Shown piece after piece: positions 1 through 9,183 of a stretch of DNA of 64,000 nucleotides. The DNA is from Pseudomonadota bacterium (GTDB lineage Bacteria; Pseudomonadota; Alphaproteobacteria; Sphingomonadales; Sphingomonadaceae). Position numbers and translations under genes: made by a program. The first letter of the stretch is position 1. Each line of letters opens with the position of its first letter. The notes under the pieces were generated by a model, which was not told the origin of the DNA, ran no database searches, and saw only the letters and a program-made list of their open reading frames with translations. The stretch is taken from the NCBI GenBank assembly GCA_029550345.1, contig JAKPHK010000063.1, forward strand, positions 108,897-172,896, given 5' to 3'.

Positions 1-813
1 CGGCGGCTGGCCTGGGCCGATGGCGAGGTAACCCGCGCCGGGCGCAGCGCCGCCCAGCTTGAGGCTGATCTGCTGCGCGCACTCGATCTGGGTGAGATCG
101 AGGTGGTCTATCAGCCGCAATGGTCGTGCCGGGATGACCGCCTGACCGGGGCCGAGGCGTTGGCCCGCTGGAACCACCCGCGGCTGGGGCGGATCGGGGC
201 CGGGGCGTTGTTCGCGATTGCCGAGCGGGCTGACCATGTCGCCCAGCTTTCACGCCATATTGCGCAGGCTGCATTGGCGGGCGCGCACGGCTGGCCGGAG
301 CAGCTTCGGCTATCGCTCAACCTCACGCCCAGCGATCTGGCGCAGCACGGCTTTGCCGAGGACTTTGCCGAACTGGTCGATGCCGCCGCGTTCCCAGCCG
401 GTCGCCTGACGCTGGAGGTGACCGAGCAGGTCCTGCTTGCCGATGTCGGTCAGGCAGCGCTGGCGCTGGAGCGTCTGACCGCACAGGGAATGCGGATCGC
501 GCTCGACGATTTTGGCGCGGGGTTCTGCAACTTCCGCTATCTCAAGTTGCTGCCGCTGCACTACCTCAAGCTTGATCGCTCGATGATCGAGGGGGCGGGG
601 GACCCGCGCGATCTGGCGGTGCTGCGCGCGATCATCGCGATGGCCGGGGCGCTCGATCTGGCGGTGATCGCAGAAGGCGTCGAGACCGAAGCCCAGCGCG
701 CCCTGGCCGACAGCGAGGGCTGCGCCTTCTACCAGGGCTTCCTGCGCGCCCAGCCGATGGGGTCGGACAAGTTCCGCGCGCTCGCTAACGCGCCTTGCGC
801 GCAATCGCGCTGA
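1..813 (+). CDS. EAL-domain cyclic-di-GMP phosphodiesterase, 5' end cut off by window
   Basis: The reading frame is open from base 1, so the GTG at 103 in the ORF track is internal and the gene begins upstream. The 270 visible residues are mostly one EAL domain, which hydrolyses cyclic di-GMP to pGpG. Visible catalytic and metal-site motifs are GAEALARW, LSLNLTP, LEVTEQ, the DDFG loop, LKLDRS, AEGVETE and YQGF, so the domain looks active. The short stretch before it (RSAAQLEADLLRAL) looks like the linker that usually joins a GGDEF domain to EAL, so a GGDEF-EAL protein is likely but unproven. Its last 29 bases overlap the 3' end of the convergent mfd gene. Confidence 0.9.
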   Translation, partial: RRLAWADGEVTRAGRSAAQLEADLLRALDLGEIEVVYQPQWSCRDDRLTGAEALARWNHPRLGRIGAGALFAIAERADHVAQLSRHIAQAALAGAHGWPEQLRLSLNLTPSDLAQHGFAEDFAELVDAAAFPAGRLTLEVTEQVLLADVGQAALALERLTAQGMRIALDDFGAGFCNFRYLKLLPLHYLKLDRSMIEGAGDPRDLAVLRAIIAMAGALDLAVIAEGVETEAQRALADSEGCAFYQGFLRAQPMGSDKFRALANAPCAQSR

Positions 814-3800
814 GGCCCTTGGTCAGTTGGAACAGGCCGTTGAGCCGCGCTTCCGGGTTGCCCCAGACGCGAACCACCACGATCTTGCTGTCGGGGCGGA
901 GCTTGATCGTCCCCTCCAGCCGCTGGGCATAGGCCAGTAGCCCGGCGGGATCGGGGAACTGGTCAATATGGAATGAAACCAGCGTACCCTTCGGCCCAAC
1001 ATCGATCTTGGCGATATTGGCCTCGATCGCCTGGCGCTTGATCTGGATGAGCTTGACCAGATTGGCGGTCGGTGCAGGCAGCGGCCCGAAGCGGTCGATC
1101 ATCTCTGCCGAGAGGCTCTCGATCTCCTGCCCGTCCTCGGCATCGTTGAGGCGGCGATAGAGCGCCATTCGGACGGCAAGATCGGGCACATAGTCCTCAG
1201 GGATCATGATCGGGGCATCGACCGTGATCTGCGGGCTGAGCGCGTGGCGTTCCTTGACCACGCCCAGATCGCCGGCCTTGGCCGCCAGGATCGCGTCTTC
1301 CAGCATCGACTGGTAAAGTTCGAAGCCAACCTCGCGGATGTGGCCAGATTGTTCGTCGCCAAGCAGGTTGCCGGCCCCGCGAATGTCGAGATCGTGGCTG
1401 GCAAGCTGAAAACCGGCTCCGAGCGAATCGAGATCGCCCAGCACTTTCAGCCGCTTTTCGGCAACTTCGGACAGCTGGGTATCGGCGGGCGTGGTGAGGT
1501 AGGCATAGGCCCGCAGTTTCGAGCGGCCGACCCGTCCGCGCAGCTGGTAAAGCTGGGCCAGACCAAAGCGGTCGGCACGGTGGATGATGATCGTATTGGC
1601 GGAGGGAATATCCAGTCCGCTTTCGACGATGGTGGTGGAAAGCAGCACTTCGTACTTCTTTTCGTAGAAGGCGCTCATCCGCTCTTCGACTTCACCCGCC
1701 GCCATCTGGCCGTGGGCGGCGATATAGCGGACTTCGGGCACGGTCTTGTGCAGCCAGTCCTCCACCTCGGCCATGTCGGCGATCCGGGGGACAACGATGA
1801 AGCTCTGCCCGCCGCGATGATGCTCGCGCAGCAGCGCCTCACGCATCACCATATCGTCCCATTCCATCACATAGGTCCGCACCGCAAGGCGATCGACCGG
1901 GGCGGTCTGGATGGTGGACAGTTCGCGCAGGCCGGACATCGCCATTTGCAGTGTGCGCGGGATCGGCGTCGCGGTTAGCGTCAGGACGTGGACATTGCTG
2001 CGCAGCTGCTTCAGCGCTTCCTTGTGGTTGACGCCAAAACGCTGCTCTTCATCAACGATAACAAGACCAAGCCGCTTGAAGTTCAGGCTCTTTGCCAGCA
2101 GTGCATGGGTGCCGATCACCACATCGACCGTGCCATCGGCCAGGCCCTGCTTGGTCGCCTTGGCTTCCTTGTCCCCGACCAGCCGTGAAAGTCGCCCGAC
2201 CTTCAGCGGGAAGCCCGCGAACCGTTCGGTAAAGCCGGTGAAGTGCTGACGGGCGAGCAGGGTGGTTGGCGCAATGACGGCAACCTGCTGCCCGGCCATG
2301 GCGGCGACGAAGGCCGCGCGCAGCGCCACCTCGGTCTTGCCGAAGCCGACATCGCCGCAGACCAGCCGGTCCATCGGCCGCCCTTCGGTGAGGTCCTTGA
2401 GCACGTCCTCGATCGCGGCTTCCTGATCGTCGGTTTCCTGCCATGGAAAGCGCTCGACGAACTGGTCGTAGGCCGATGGCTCGGGCGCCAGCACCGGGGC
2501 CTGGCGCAGCGCGCGCAGCGCCGCGGTTTTGAGCAATTCGTGCGCGATTTCGCGGATCCGCTCTTTGAGCCGGGCCTTGCGCCGCTGCCAGCCTTCGCCG
2601 CCGAGCCGGTCAAGCGCGACCAGATCGCTGTCGCTGCCATAGCGCGAGAGGACGTCGATATTCTCAACCGGGACATAGAGCTTGTCGCCGCCGGCATATT
2701 CCAGCGCGACGCAATCGTGCGGGCTTTGCCCGACCGGAATCGATTGCAGCCCGATATAGCGCCCGATCCCGTGGTCCATGTGGACCACCAAATCGCCCGG
2801 CGTCAGCGCTGCCAGTTCGGCCAGAAAGGCGTCGGCCCCCTTGCGGCGCTTTTTGCGGCGGACCAGCCGGTCACCCAGAATGTCCTGCTCGGTGACCAGC
2901 TCCAGCTCATCATTGGCAAAGCCGGTTTCCAGCGGCAGGACCAGCGCCACCGGCACACCTTTAGCGGCCAGCCCCAGCGCTTCCTGCCAGCTATCGGCCA
3001 GAACCGGGGCAGGGCGCGCAGCTTCGCCCAGAATTGCGGCGATCCGGGCACGGCTGCCTTCGGAATAGGCCGCGATCAGGGCCTTCTTGCCGCGTTTGGC
3101 CTGGCCGGTCAGGTACTGCGCGGCGGCTTCGTAAACATTATCGCCGCGCGTTCGTTCGGGGGTGAAATCGCGGCTGCCGGTGAAACCGAAATCGAGGATC
3201 GCAGCGCTGTCAGGCTGGGCGAAGATTTCCGCGCGGTGGATCGGGTGGCCCTTGATCCGTTCGTCCAGTTCAGCGCGGCTGAGGTAGAGTGCCGTCGGCT
3301 TCAGCGGTCGGTACGATCCCGCCGCCTTGCCAGAGGTATCGCTGCGCGCCGCGTGGTAATCGGCAATATCGCCCAGTCGCTCGTCCGCCGCGCCGACCGC
3401 GCCACTGTCGATCACGATCGTATCATCGGCGCCCAGGTGATCGAACAGCGTGACCAGCCGGTCCTCGAACAGCGGCAGCCAATGCTCCATCCCCGCCAGC
3501 CGCCGCCCATCGCTGACTGCCTGATAGAGCGGATCGCCGGTGGCATTGGCGCCGAACATTTCGCGATAACGGCTGCGGAAACGCTTTACGCTGTCTTCAT
3601 CAAGCATCGCCTCGCTGGCGGGAAGCAGCAGGTGCGATTCCGCGACGCCGCTGGATCGCTGGGTATTGGGATCGAACAGCCGCAGCGTTTCCAGCTCGTC
3701 GCCAAAGAAATCGAGCCGCAACCCGGCATCGAGGCCCGACGGGTAAATATCGAAGATCGACCCGCGCACTGCAAATTCGCCCGCGTCGGCCACGGTATCG

Positions 3801-4258
3801 GTGCGCGAATATCCCTGGCGTTGCAGCAGGGCGATCAGGCTTTCGCGGCCGATTTCCATGCCGGGCTTCAGCAGGCGGACATTCTCGCGAATCCGGAACG
3901 GCGTGGCGACCCGCTGCAACGCGGCGTTGATCGTCGTGACCAGCAGTTGCGGCCCGGTCGGCTTGCCCTGAAGCCGGTGCAATGCCGCCAGTCGCCGCGC
4001 CGAGATCGACAGGGCCGGGCTGGCCCGGTCATACGGCAGGCAATCCCAGGCCGGGAAAGCAATCACGTCCAGCTCCGGCGCGAAAAAAGCGGCGCTATCG
4101 GCAATCGCCTGCATCGCCGCCTCATCCGGCGCGATGAACACTGCCCGGGTTTTCGCCGCGCGGGCAAGGTCCGCCAGCACCAGCGGCTGCGCCCCGCGCG
4201 CCAGCGAGGACAGGGTCAGCGGGGCCTTGGCGGCAAGGATTTTCGACAGATCGGGCAT
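785..4258 (-). CDS. mfd: Transcription-repair coupling factor Mfd
   Basis: Mfd is an ATP-dependent DNA translocase that removes RNA polymerase stalled at lesions and recruits UvrA. The 1157 residues from the chosen ATG match the usual length of about 1150. The UvrB-like N-terminal module is followed by the polymerase-interacting region (GDLVVHMDHGIGRYIGL). The motor has Walker A GDVGFGKTE, the DEEQRFG box and the RGRVGRSK motif, then the C-terminal TRCF domain. I chose the internal start MPDLSKI because the upstream 32 codons of the ORF are low-complexity and would exceed family length. It lies downstream of sdhE on the same strand, across a gap holding a palindromic repeat, and overlaps the EAL gene tail to tail. 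Confidence 0.97.
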   Translation of the reverse strand: MPDLSKILAAKAPLTLSSLARGAQPLVLADLARAAKTRAVFIAPDEAAMQAIADSAAFFAPELDVIAFPAWDCLPYDRASPALSISARRLAALHRLQGKPTGPQLLVTTINAALQRVATPFRIRENVRLLKPGMEIGRESLIALLQRQGYSRTDTVADAGEFAVRGSIFDIYPSGLDAGLRLDFFGDELETLRLFDPNTQRSSGVAESHLLLPASEAMLDEDSVKRFRSRYREMFGANATGDPLYQAVSDGRRLAGMEHWLPLFEDRLVTLFDHLGADDTIVIDSGAVGAADERLGDIADYHAARSDTSGKAAGSYRPLKPTALYLSRAELDERIKGHPIHRAEIFAQPDSAAILDFGFTGSRDFTPERTRGDNVYEAAAQYLTGQAKRGKKALIAAYSEGSRARIAAILGEAARPAPVLADSWQEALGLAAKGVPVALVLPLETGFANDELELVTEQDILGDRLVRRKKRRKGADAFLAELAALTPGDLVVHMDHGIGRYIGLQSIPVGQSPHDCVALEYAGGDKLYVPVENIDVLSRYGSDSDLVALDRLGGEGWQRRKARLKERIREIAHELLKTAALRALRQAPVLAPEPSAYDQFVERFPWQETDDQEAAIEDVLKDLTEGRPMDRLVCGDVGFGKTEVALRAAFVAAMAGQQVAVIAPTTLLARQHFTGFTERFAGFPLKVGRLSRLVGDKEAKATKQGLADGTVDVVIGTHALLAKSLNFKRLGLVIVDEEQRFGVNHKEALKQLRSNVHVLTLTATPIPRTLQMAMSGLRELSTIQTAPVDRLAVRTYVMEWDDMVMREALLREHHRGGQSFIVVPRIADMAEVEDWLHKTVPEVRYIAAHGQMAAGEVEERMSAFYEKKYEVLLSTTIVESGLDIPSANTIIIHRADRFGLAQLYQLRGRVGRSKLRAYAYLTTPADTQLSEVAEKRLKVLGDLDSLGAGFQLASHDLDIRGAGNLLGDEQSGHIREVGFELYQSMLEDAILAAKAGDLGVVKERHALSPQITVDAPIMIPEDYVPDLAVRMALYRRLNDAEDGQEIESLSAEMIDRFGPLPAPTANLVKLIQIKRQAIEANIAKIDVGPKGTLVSFHIDQFPDPAGLLAYAQRLEGTIKLRPDSKIVVVRVWGNPEARLNGLFQLTKGLSAIARKAR

Positions 4259-4410
4259 GGCTAGGGCAACAGCAATTGCCCCGCAGGCTATTTCGCAGCC
4301 AACGGGGTGGGAAGACGGAAGCGGCGCTTTAGGGGCAAAGGCGGCCGGGGCCAAGTCTTCTTGGCGGATCGAGGTGCAGTGACCCGAGCTGGCGACCGGC
4401 TGCGCTGAGA

Positions 4411-4440
4411 AATGGATCCTGAAACGCGTTCAGGATGACG
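4411..4440. repeat. REP-like dispersed palindrome, single arm
   Basis: An imperfect palindrome with stem ATCCTGAA / TTCAGGAT ends in the conserved tail GATGACGG. The same unit occurs twice at 19879-19969 with different but compensating stem bases. It lies between sdhE and mfd. It resembles the short extragenic palindromes scattered through many proteobacterial genomes; mobility or function cannot be told from this window. Confidence 0.65.
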
Positions 4441-4476
4441 GATTGGCTATATGCGGAAGAATCCGGAGGCGTGCGA

Positions 4477-4758
4477 TCAGCGCGGGATTTCGACGTAGTC
4501 GAGCTTGCGGAAGGCATCCATCTGCGGGCCGACATATTCATCCGGAATTGCCAGCGTACCCAGCGCCCAGCCCATGATGTCTGCGTCTTCCTCATCCAGC
4601 AGGGCTTCGAACCAGGCAATCTCGGCCTCGCCCCATTCCCCGCCATAGCGATCAAAGAAGCAGCCGATCATGAAATCGGCCTCACGCGTGCCGCGATGCC
4701 AGGCGCGGAATTTCAGGCGGCGAAGTCTGTCTTCATGGGGGCGATCGGTGTGGTCCAT
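4477..4758 (-). CDS. sdhE: FAD assembly factor SdhE (succinate dehydrogenase assembly factor 2 family)
   Basis: This 93-residue protein carries the signature RLKFRAWHRGTREADFMIG, which contains the RGxxE motif of the SdhE/Sdh5 family (DUF339). The family promotes covalent flavinylation of SdhA and acts in the cytoplasm. The conserved aromatic and acidic stretch WFEALLDEEDADIMGW follows. The length is typical for the family. It is divergent from recG, with 60 bases between the start codons, and upstream of mfd on the same strand; this arrangement is common in Sphingomonadales. No sdh genes are nearby. Confidence 0.93.
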   Translation of the reverse strand: MDHTDRPHEDRLRRLKFRAWHRGTREADFMIGCFFDRYGGEWGEAEIAWFEALLDEEDADIMGWALGTLAIPDEYVGPQMDAFRKLDYVEIPR

Positions 4759-4818
4759 AACGCCGCTCTAGCCACACCGGCCTTTGAGGCAAGCCCAAAG
4801 CATGGCTATAGCCGTGCC

Positions 4819-6876
4819 ATGCGCCCCGATCGGCTCAATCCCCTGTTCGTTGCGGCAGACAGCCTGAAGGGCGTCGGCACCGGGTTGGCGCGCCCGCTGG
4901 AGCGGTTGGGGCTGACCCGGGTGAAGGATTTTGCCTATCACCTGCCCGATCGCTTCGTAACCCGCCGAGCGGTGGCCGATCTCGATCAGGCCAGCGTGGG
5001 TGAAAACGTGGTGGTGGGGCTTACCCCGGTGGAATACCGCAGCTCTGCCGGGCGCGGGCCGTTCCGCGTGTTGGCTGCGGACGAGGCGGGCAATGTCTGC
5101 GCGATCACCTATTTCGGGCGCAACACCGGCTGGGCGCGAAAGGCGCTGCCGCTGGGTGAAAAGCGCTGGATCGCCGGACGGCTCGATCAATATGGCCAGA
5201 TGCTCCAGATCGTGCACCCCGATCACGTTTCGGACGAAAGTGGATTGGCGCTGGGGCAACTGGTTGAGCCGGTCTATCCGCTGTCCGAAGGGCTGACCCA
5301 AGGGCGATTGGCAGCGCTGGTCCATCAGGCGCTGGAACGGATGCCGGACCTGCCCGAATGGATCGAGCCGGGTCTGGCCGACAAGATGCAGTGGCCGCTG
5401 TGGCGTGATGCACTGGAACTGGCGCACAGGAGCGAACACGCCGCCGCGCGCGATCGGCTGGCCTATGATGAGCTGCTGGCCAACAGTCTGGCGCTGATGC
5501 TGGTGCGGCGGGATAACAGGGCGCGGGCGGGGACGCCCTTGCATGGGGATGGTTCCTTGCGCGGCAAGCTCAAGCTGCCGTTTGGCCTGACTGGCGCCCA
5601 GTCCCGCGCGGTGCGCGAGATCGAAGGCGATCTGGCCCAGCCAAGCCCAATGCTGCGGCTGCTGCAGGGCGATGTCGGTTCGGGCAAGACCGTGGTCGCG
5701 CTTGAAGCGATGCTGCTGGCGGTTGAGGCAGGCACCCAGGCCGCCTTACTGGCCCCGACCGAGATCCTCGCCCGCCAGCACCACGAAACGCTGACCCGCA
5801 TGGCCGCGGGCACCGGGGCGACGATTGCCCTGCTGACCGGGCGCGACAAGGGGCGCGCGCGCGAATCGATCTTGATGGGGCTGCTCGACGGGTCGATCCA
5901 GATCGTCGTCGGCACCCACGCGATCTTTCAGGATGCGGTGGCCTACAAGAACCTCGCGCTGGTGGTGATTGACGAGCAGCACCGTTTTGGCGTTGGCCAG
6001 CGATTGATGCTGACCCAGAAGGGGCGGCGCGCGCCGCATTGCCTGGCGATGACCGCCACCCCGATCCCGCGCACGCTGACCCTGGCGCAATACGGCGAGA
6101 TGGATGTCTCACGCCTCGATGAGATGCCGCCCGGACGCCAGCCGATTGATACGCGGGTGGTTGCGATCGAACGGCTCGGCGATGTGATCGGCGCGATCGG
6201 GCGGCATCTGGAAAGCGGGAGCCAAGCCTATTGGGTCTGCCCGATGGTGCGCGAACAGGAAAACGAGGACCTTGCCGCGGCCGAGGCGCGCTATGCTGAA
6301 TTGAAGGCCCGGTTCGGGGATAGCGTGGTGTTGGTCCACGGGCAGCTGAAGGGCGAGGTCAAGGACGCGGCGATGGAGCGCTTTGCCAGCGGTGCGGCGC
6401 GGCTGCTGGTGGCGACCACCGTGATCGAGGTTGGCGTTGACGTGCCCAATGCCACGCTGATGGTGATCGAGCAGGCCGAACGGTTCGGCCTTGCCCAGCT
6501 GCATCAGCTGCGCGGCCGGGTCGGGCGGGGCGAGGGCAAGAGTACCTGCCTGCTGCTGCGCGGCGAGGCGCTGTCGGAAACCGCGCGTGAGCGGCTGGCC
6601 CTGATGCGCGAGACGCAGGATGGCTTCCGCCTGGCCGAGGAGGATTTGCGCCTGCGCGGCGGGGGCGAATTGCTCGGGACGCGGCAATCGGGCGATACGC
6701 CGTTCCGGGTCGCCAGCCTTGAGCAGATCCAGAAGCTGCTGCCGCTGGCGCACGACGACGCGCGCCTGCTGATCGAGCGGGACGGCGGCCTGACCGGCGA
6801 ACGCGGTGAAGCGGCGCGGCTGCTGCTCTATCTGTTCGAGCGGGACTGGGGTGTGCAGCTGCTGCGCGGCGGGTAG
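4819..6876 (+). CDS. recG: ATP-dependent DNA helicase RecG
   Basis: RecG remodels stalled replication forks and branch-migrates Holliday junctions. The 685 residues from MRPDRLNPLF match the family length of about 690. The N-terminal wedge (OB-fold) domain is followed by the helicase core with GDVGSGKTVVAL (Walker A), VIDEQHRFG (Walker B) and RGRVGRGEG (motif VI). The ORF track starts 128 codons earlier, but that extension is the antisense shadow of sdhE, so the ATG at 4819 is preferred. It stands alone between the divergent sdhE and a convergent L,D-transpeptidase gene. Confidence 0.97.
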   Translation: MRPDRLNPLFVAADSLKGVGTGLARPLERLGLTRVKDFAYHLPDRFVTRRAVADLDQASVGENVVVGLTPVEYRSSAGRGPFRVLAADEAGNVCAITYFGRNTGWARKALPLGEKRWIAGRLDQYGQMLQIVHPDHVSDESGLALGQLVEPVYPLSEGLTQGRLAALVHQALERMPDLPEWIEPGLADKMQWPLWRDALELAHRSEHAAARDRLAYDELLANSLALMLVRRDNRARAGTPLHGDGSLRGKLKLPFGLTGAQSRAVREIEGDLAQPSPMLRLLQGDVGSGKTVVALEAMLLAVEAGTQAALLAPTEILARQHHETLTRMAAGTGATIALLTGRDKGRARESILMGLLDGSIQIVVGTHAIFQDAVAYKNLALVVIDEQHRFGVGQRLMLTQKGRRAPHCLAMTATPIPRTLTLAQYGEMDVSRLDEMPPGRQPIDTRVVAIERLGDVIGAIGRHLESGSQAYWVCPMVREQENEDLAAAEARYAELKARFGDSVVLVHGQLKGEVKDAAMERFASGAARLLVATTVIEVGVDVPNATLMVIEQAERFGLAQLHQLRGRVGRGEGKSTCLLLRGEALSETARERLALMRETQDGFRLAEEDLRLRGGGELLGTRQSGDTPFRVASLEQIQKLLPLAHDDARLLIERDGGLTGERGEAARLLLYLFERDWGVQLLRGG

Positions 6877-6884
6877 GGCGCGGT

Positions 6885-7487
6885 TCAGCCCTTCCAGGCG
6901 TAGAGCATCCGGCCTTCGCCCAGCATTTCCAGCAGATCGCCGATTTCCGCGCGCGAAACAGCGAAGCAGCCTTGGCTGCGGCCGATCCGGCCCTGTTCCA
7001 GCGCCAGCCCCTGCGAAACATAGTCCGCGCCGTGAATCACGATAGCGCGGCGCTCTGCCGCTTCGTTCTGCGGTTCAAGCCCGATCAGCTTGCGTGACCG
7101 GCCGTGCTTGCCGACATAGGTCTGCCCGGTCACGAACACGCCCTTTGACGAGGCATTCGACCCGGCGCGGTTGGAAAACCGCTCGGTCCAGCCGGTCGCC
7201 CCCGGATCGGAGCCGCTGCCATGGGCAACCAGCATGGTCTTGAGCACTTGCCCGCCTTGCAGATCGATCAGTTGGAAACGCGGCAGCCGCGAATGGGCGG
7301 AGAAGTTGACGATGCCGATCCGGTCGCGCTGGGCGATCCGCCCGGCGTTCAGTTCCAGCGCGGCAAGGGCGTGGGGCAGCAGCGCCGGCATTTCGCCGCA
7401 TAGCGTGGCGGCCAGGCTGCGCGTTGCGACCAGCCCGGCTCCACCGGCAACCATCGCGCCCAGCAGGTGACGCCGATTGAGTTTCAT
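6885..7487 (-). CDS. Murein L,D-transpeptidase catalytic-domain family protein, exported
   Basis: The 200-residue product begins with a twin-arginine-like signal (KLNRRHLLGAMVAGGAG) ending near SLA, so it is probably exported by Tat. The C-terminal half carries HGADYVS and GRSQGCFAVS, the His and Cys motifs of YkuD-type L,D-transpeptidases of the YkuD_2 kind. These act on peptidoglycan stem peptides by cross-linking, exchange or trimming. I chose the start MKLNRRH because it places the signal at the N terminus; the ORF extends 24 codons further without support. It is convergent with recG, 8 bases apart. Confidence 0.85.
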   Translation of the reverse strand: MKLNRRHLLGAMVAGGAGLVATRSLAATLCGEMPALLPHALAALELNAGRIAQRDRIGIVNFSAHSRLPRFQLIDLQGGQVLKTMLVAHGSGSDPGATGWTERFSNRAGSNASSKGVFVTGQTYVGKHGRSRKLIGLEPQNEAAERRAIVIHGADYVSQGLALEQGRIGRSQGCFAVSRAEIGDLLEMLGEGRMLYAWKG

Positions 7488-7610
7488 TGCTTTTGCGATC
7501 CCGAAGCTCGTTTGAGCGTGATCTGGGAAGGCGCGGGGCGGATTGCAAGCGCTAGTCACCCAGGCGCGGACGAAGCGTTCCGGGTGTGCGCTGATCGAAT
7601 GCCGGGGCGG

Positions 7611-7910
7611 TTAGACCGCCAGGACGGCGATATCATCCTCACGCGGGACCGAGCCGTCGAAGCTTTCCAGCGGCTCGAACGATTCCTCCAGCAGCCGCGC
7701 GTTGCTGAGCCCGGCGAGCTTGAACTGGCCCAGCCGGGGTTCCTCGTCCGAGCGCCAGGTCTTGCCGAGGTTGAGCGCCGAGACGAACAGGTCATCGTGA
7801 CGTTCGAACATCAGGTGCGGGGCCAGCCGGATGACGGCGCCGTTGTACTGCGCCTCGACCAGGCGTTTACGGGAAATCGCTTCAAGCAGCGTCAGGCGGG
7901 TGTCGCTCAT
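7611..7910 (-). CDS. Small WYL-like domain protein, function unknown
   Basis: This is a 99-residue soluble protein. The pattern LLEAISRKRLVEAQYNG, then IRLAPHL, then a strand FVSALNL and a terminal FKLAGLSNARLL resembles the Sm-like fold of WYL domains, which bind ligands or nucleic acid in bacterial regulators. No helix-turn-helix is present, so it would be a stand-alone WYL-like unit. The WYL reading is my inference from pattern alone. It lies between the transpeptidase gene and tRNA-Pro on the same strand, with no obvious operon partner. Confidence 0.6.
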   Translation of the reverse strand: MSDTRLTLLEAISRKRLVEAQYNGAVIRLAPHLMFERHDDLFVSALNLGKTWRSDEEPRLGQFKLAGLSNARLLEESFEPLESFDGSVPREDDIAVLAV

Positions 7911-7960
7911 GGGGGGGAGGGCCAGTGCAGTGATTGTGTTTTTGGAAAAGAGAGTGGATT

Positions 7961-8037
7961 TGGTCGGGGAAAGAGGATTCGAACCTCCGGCCCCTGCCTC
8001 CCGAAGACAGTGCTCTACCAGGCTGAGCTATTCCCCG
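7961..8037 (-). tRNA. tRNA-Pro (anticodon CGG)
   Basis: On the minus strand a full cloverleaf begins CGGGGAA and pairs with TTCCCCG, followed by discriminator A and an encoded CCA. The D-arm is AGCTCAGCCTGGTAGAGC, the anticodon loop TTCGGGA gives CGG, and the T-arm contains GGTTCGAATCC. The coordinates include the CCA (77 nt). It reads codon CCG, a major proline codon in this GC-rich genome. Confidence 0.97.
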
Positions 8038-8136
8038 ACCGATCCAGGGCACCCGAAGATGCCCGAGGCAGGAGCGGGCCTATAGGGGGCGATTCGCGCA
8101 GTGGCAAGCGGGCAATCTCACCGCTAGGATCATTTC

Positions 8137-9093
8137 ATGGCCAGTTCCCCGATTCCCCGCGATTCCGCCCCTGAAAACCACTGGGAATGGCAGTATCTGG
8201 ACCTGATGCGCCGGATCTGGGAGCACGGGGACGAGCGGATCGACCGCACCGGGATCGGTACGCGGGCCGTGTTCGGGGCACAGATTCGCTTCGATCTTGC
8301 GGGCGGTGCGATGCCGCTGCTCAGCACCAAGCGGGTTTACTGGAAGGCATCGGCGCGCGAATTCCTGTGGTTCCTGACCGGGAACACCAACATCCGCCCG
8401 CTGGTGCTGCAAGGGGTGAAAATCTGGAACGAGTGGCCGCACGCCAACTACGTCAAGGCCACCGGCGACGCGATCACGATTGAGCAGTTTGCGCAGCGGA
8501 TCGCCGCGGATGAGGACTTTGCCCAAAAGTGGGGCGATCTGGGTCCGGTCTATGGCAAACAGTGGGTCGATTGGCCGACCTATCAACCGGCGGGCGACGG
8601 CCTGTTCCGGCAGGGTGCGGGGATCAACCAGGTTGCCCAGGTGGTCGAGAGCCTGAAATCGAACCCCGGCAGCCGCCGCCACATCGTCGAGGGCTGGAAC
8701 GTCGCCGAGCTGGACCGGATGGCCCTGCCGCCATGCCACAAGACCTATCAGTTTCAGGTCGCCGATGGACGGCTCAGCTGCCTGCTTTATCAGCGCAGCT
8801 GCGACGTGGCGCTGGGGCTGCCGTTCAATCTGTTCGGCGCGGCGCTGTTCACCCGGATGCTGGCCCAGCAGTGCGACCTTGATGCGGGGGAGCTGGTCTG
8901 GATGGGCGGCGATACGCACCTCTATCTCAACCACGCCGAGCTGGTCGAAACCCAGCTGGCACGCAGCCCCTCAGGCGGAGGAACCCTGGCAATCCTGCGG
9001 CGGCCTGAGAGCATCTTCGACTACCGGATCGAAGATTTCGAAGTGAGCGGATATGTGCCGCAGGGCCACATCGCCGCGCCGGTTGCAGTTTAG
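8137..9093 (+). CDS. thyA: Thymidylate synthase ThyA
   Basis: ThyA methylates dUMP to dTMP using 5,10-methylene-tetrahydrofolate. The 318 residues include the active-site loop LPPCHKTYQF with the nucleophilic cysteine, the dUMP-binding RRHIVEGWN, and SCDVALGLPFNLF. An arginine-rich N-terminal loop (DRTGIGTRAVFG) matches the phosphate-binding region. The start ATG is the first in frame after tRNA-Pro, which is on the other strand. No folA follows directly; the next gene is the branched-chain oxoacid dehydrogenase operon on the same strand after about 90 bases. Confidence 0.97.
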   Translation: MASSPIPRDSAPENHWEWQYLDLMRRIWEHGDERIDRTGIGTRAVFGAQIRFDLAGGAMPLLSTKRVYWKASAREFLWFLTGNTNIRPLVLQGVKIWNEWPHANYVKATGDAITIEQFAQRIAADEDFAQKWGDLGPVYGKQWVDWPTYQPAGDGLFRQGAGINQVAQVVESLKSNPGSRRHIVEGWNVAELDRMALPPCHKTYQFQVADGRLSCLLYQRSCDVALGLPFNLFGAALFTRMLAQQCDLDAGELVWMGGDTHLYLNHAELVETQLARSPSGGGTLAILRRPESIFDYRIEDFEVSGYVPQGHIAAPVAV

Positions 9094-9183
9094 TTGACGG
9101 TGAAACCAGTTTGAAATAATATGTCGCGAACCTAAAATTTGCTTCCACGCGCCGTTGTGGCGTCCGAAGCGGGAGAGCGCATC

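Noticed and set aside
2243-4264. 673-aa ORF on the plus strand opposite mfd
   Set aside because: It is the antisense shadow of mfd in a GC-rich genome, with no domain of its own and many low-complexity stretches.
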